DNA of 64,000 bases from Candidatus Acidianus copahuensis (lineage in GTDB: Archaea; Thermoproteota; Thermoprotei_A; Sulfolobales; Sulfolobaceae): contig NZ_JFZT01000035.1 of NCBI RefSeq assembly GCF_000632495.1, positions 1-64,000 of the forward strand, read 5' to 3'. Position numbers and translations under genes: made by a program. Shown piece by piece: positions 63,168-64,000 of the stretch. Each line of letters starts with the position of its first letter. Position 1 is the first letter of the stretch. The notes under the pieces were generated by a model. That model ran no database searches and was not told the origin of the DNA. It was given only the letters and a program-made list of their open reading frames with translations.

Positions 63168-63652
63168 GAAAAGTTTTAGTTCTTTCTATAATATTTATTT
63201 TAGTTGGTTTGATAGGAATAGCTTTAGGTACTATATACGTACCATTAATCTATCAACAGAGCCATTCTTTAACTATAGGAGACAAAGATGTTATATCGTA
63301 TAAGCTTCCAGCCTCTTCTGGCGATGAGGTTATCGCAAAGGGTTTCACAACTAACCCTATTACGATTCTTTTAATTAGCGGGATTAAGGTAGATGGAGAG
63401 TGGGAAGTAAATGGAACTTTCTCCGTATCATCTATTGCAAAATTTAGCCATACTTATATAACTTTAGAAGGAGGTAATTTTCCTGTTAACGCCACTTTTA
63501 CTGTAGTTGTTTATAATACATCATTTAGATTACCATTAATCTCCTTCTCACTATTCATTGAAATTATAGGTATAATCTTACTAGGCTATAATATAGCACT
63601 AGCTAGAAGTAAAGGATATCGTTCAAGGAAAGGGAAAAATAAACGTTTATAA
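63164..63652 (+). CDS. Unrecognised membrane protein with external beta-rich loop
   Basis: 162 residues. Helix 1 is residues about 5-27, followed by an outside-facing, beta-rich middle region (about 30-125) with N-x-T sites, then helix 2 (about 127-145) and a basic tail RSRKGKNKRL. This gives N and C termini inside. It overlaps the previous gene by ATGA. No family recognised. The topology resembles small accessory proteins of surface transport complexes. Confidence 0.6.
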   Translation: MRKVLVLSIIFILVGLIGIALGTIYVPLIYQQSHSLTIGDKDVISYKLPASSGDEVIAKGFTTNPITILLISGIKVDGEWEVNGTFSVSSIAKFSHTYITLEGGNFPVNATFTVVVYNTSFRLPLISFSLFIEIIGIILLGYNIALARSKGYRSRKGKNKRL

Positions 63653-64000
63653 GTCTATGGTTCATGTCAAAATTACAAGAAATTGTTTATCCCTAGACGA
63701 GTTTAGGAAGCGGAAGACTCAACAGAAAGGGTAAAGGTTGAATTATTGAATTTAATCTATCCATTAGGGATTCCTGCAACTATTCCCTTAAGTACCATAT
63801 TGTTATAAAGGTAGTCTTACATGTTTTTGGAAGGAGATTTTTTATCCAAACCCTCTGACTCAAAACCATAGTAGTAAAAAATTAAGTTTAACAACTTTTA
63901 TAATGCAGTCATGAAAATTATATTAAACAATACTATATAAAGTAAATAAGAATTATTATTAAAAGTTATATAATAAAAATATTATATTTGGAATAATTTA
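63653..64000. other. Terminal region, no gene seen
   Basis: 348 bases to the right edge, very AT-rich after 63850. No frame, repeat or structured element worth naming. Confidence 0.45.

Overview
The window is archaeal chromosomal DNA, most likely from the order Sulfolobales (Saccharolobus/Sulfolobus relatives). The sequence is AT-rich. Many genes have a TATA box about 25 bases before the start codon, as in leaderless Sulfolobales transcripts. The gene content also fits: a thermopsin-like protease, GH116 glycosidases, a GnaD-type dehydratase, a four-subunit pyruvate:ferredoxin oxidoreductase, FixC/FixX, and IS200/IS605 debris. No rRNA or tRNA gene was seen. No species call is made.

Layout. 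0-9 kb: a partial gene, a secreted thermopsin-like protein with long C-terminal repeats, an orphan CARF-PIN ribonuclease candidate, a coiled-coil PD-(D/E)XK protein, a decayed MFS/TrmB pair and a persulfide-dioxygenase-like metallo-beta-lactamase. 9-24 kb: central and energy metabolism, namely porCDAB, an iron-sulfur/membrane-anchor fusion, a CitE-like lyase, an unpaired molybdopterin hydroxylase large subunit, an acyl-CoA dehydrogenase, an aminotransferase, fixC-fixX, mtnA and a drug-type MFS pump. 24-25 kb: transposon debris that encloses a possible non-coding RNA gene, followed by a second coiled-coil nuclease-like gene with tandem repeats.

26-31.5 kb: a sugar-acid module made of a GntR regulator, an enolase-superfamily dehydratase, a split UxaA-type dehydratase and a sugar-porter MFS. 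Its two promoters share a CTGTATAC-type operator candidate. 31.5-32.6 kb holds a decayed tnpB.

32.6-63.7 kb: a large carbohydrate island. It encodes three GH116-type glycosidases (two of them 787-residue paralogues sharing a 123-bp identical tract), a sugar dehydrogenase, an SMP-30 lactonase, a gluconate-dehydratase-like enzyme, a GH38 alpha-mannosidase, a DUF871/MupG-like protein, NagA, and a GlmS homologue whose glutaminase nucleophile Cys is Gly. It also encodes an Opp/Dpp-type ABC transporter split into two divergent units. Together these could import and strip mannose-, glucose- and GlcNAc-containing glycans. NagA plus the altered GlmS would channel GlcNAc-6-phosphate to fructose-6-phosphate. 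The dehydrogenase, lactonase and dehydratase would feed a non-phosphorylative Entner-Doudoroff route. This combination is the best candidate here for an undescribed system. Everything functional is inferred from sequence; nothing was searched or computed.
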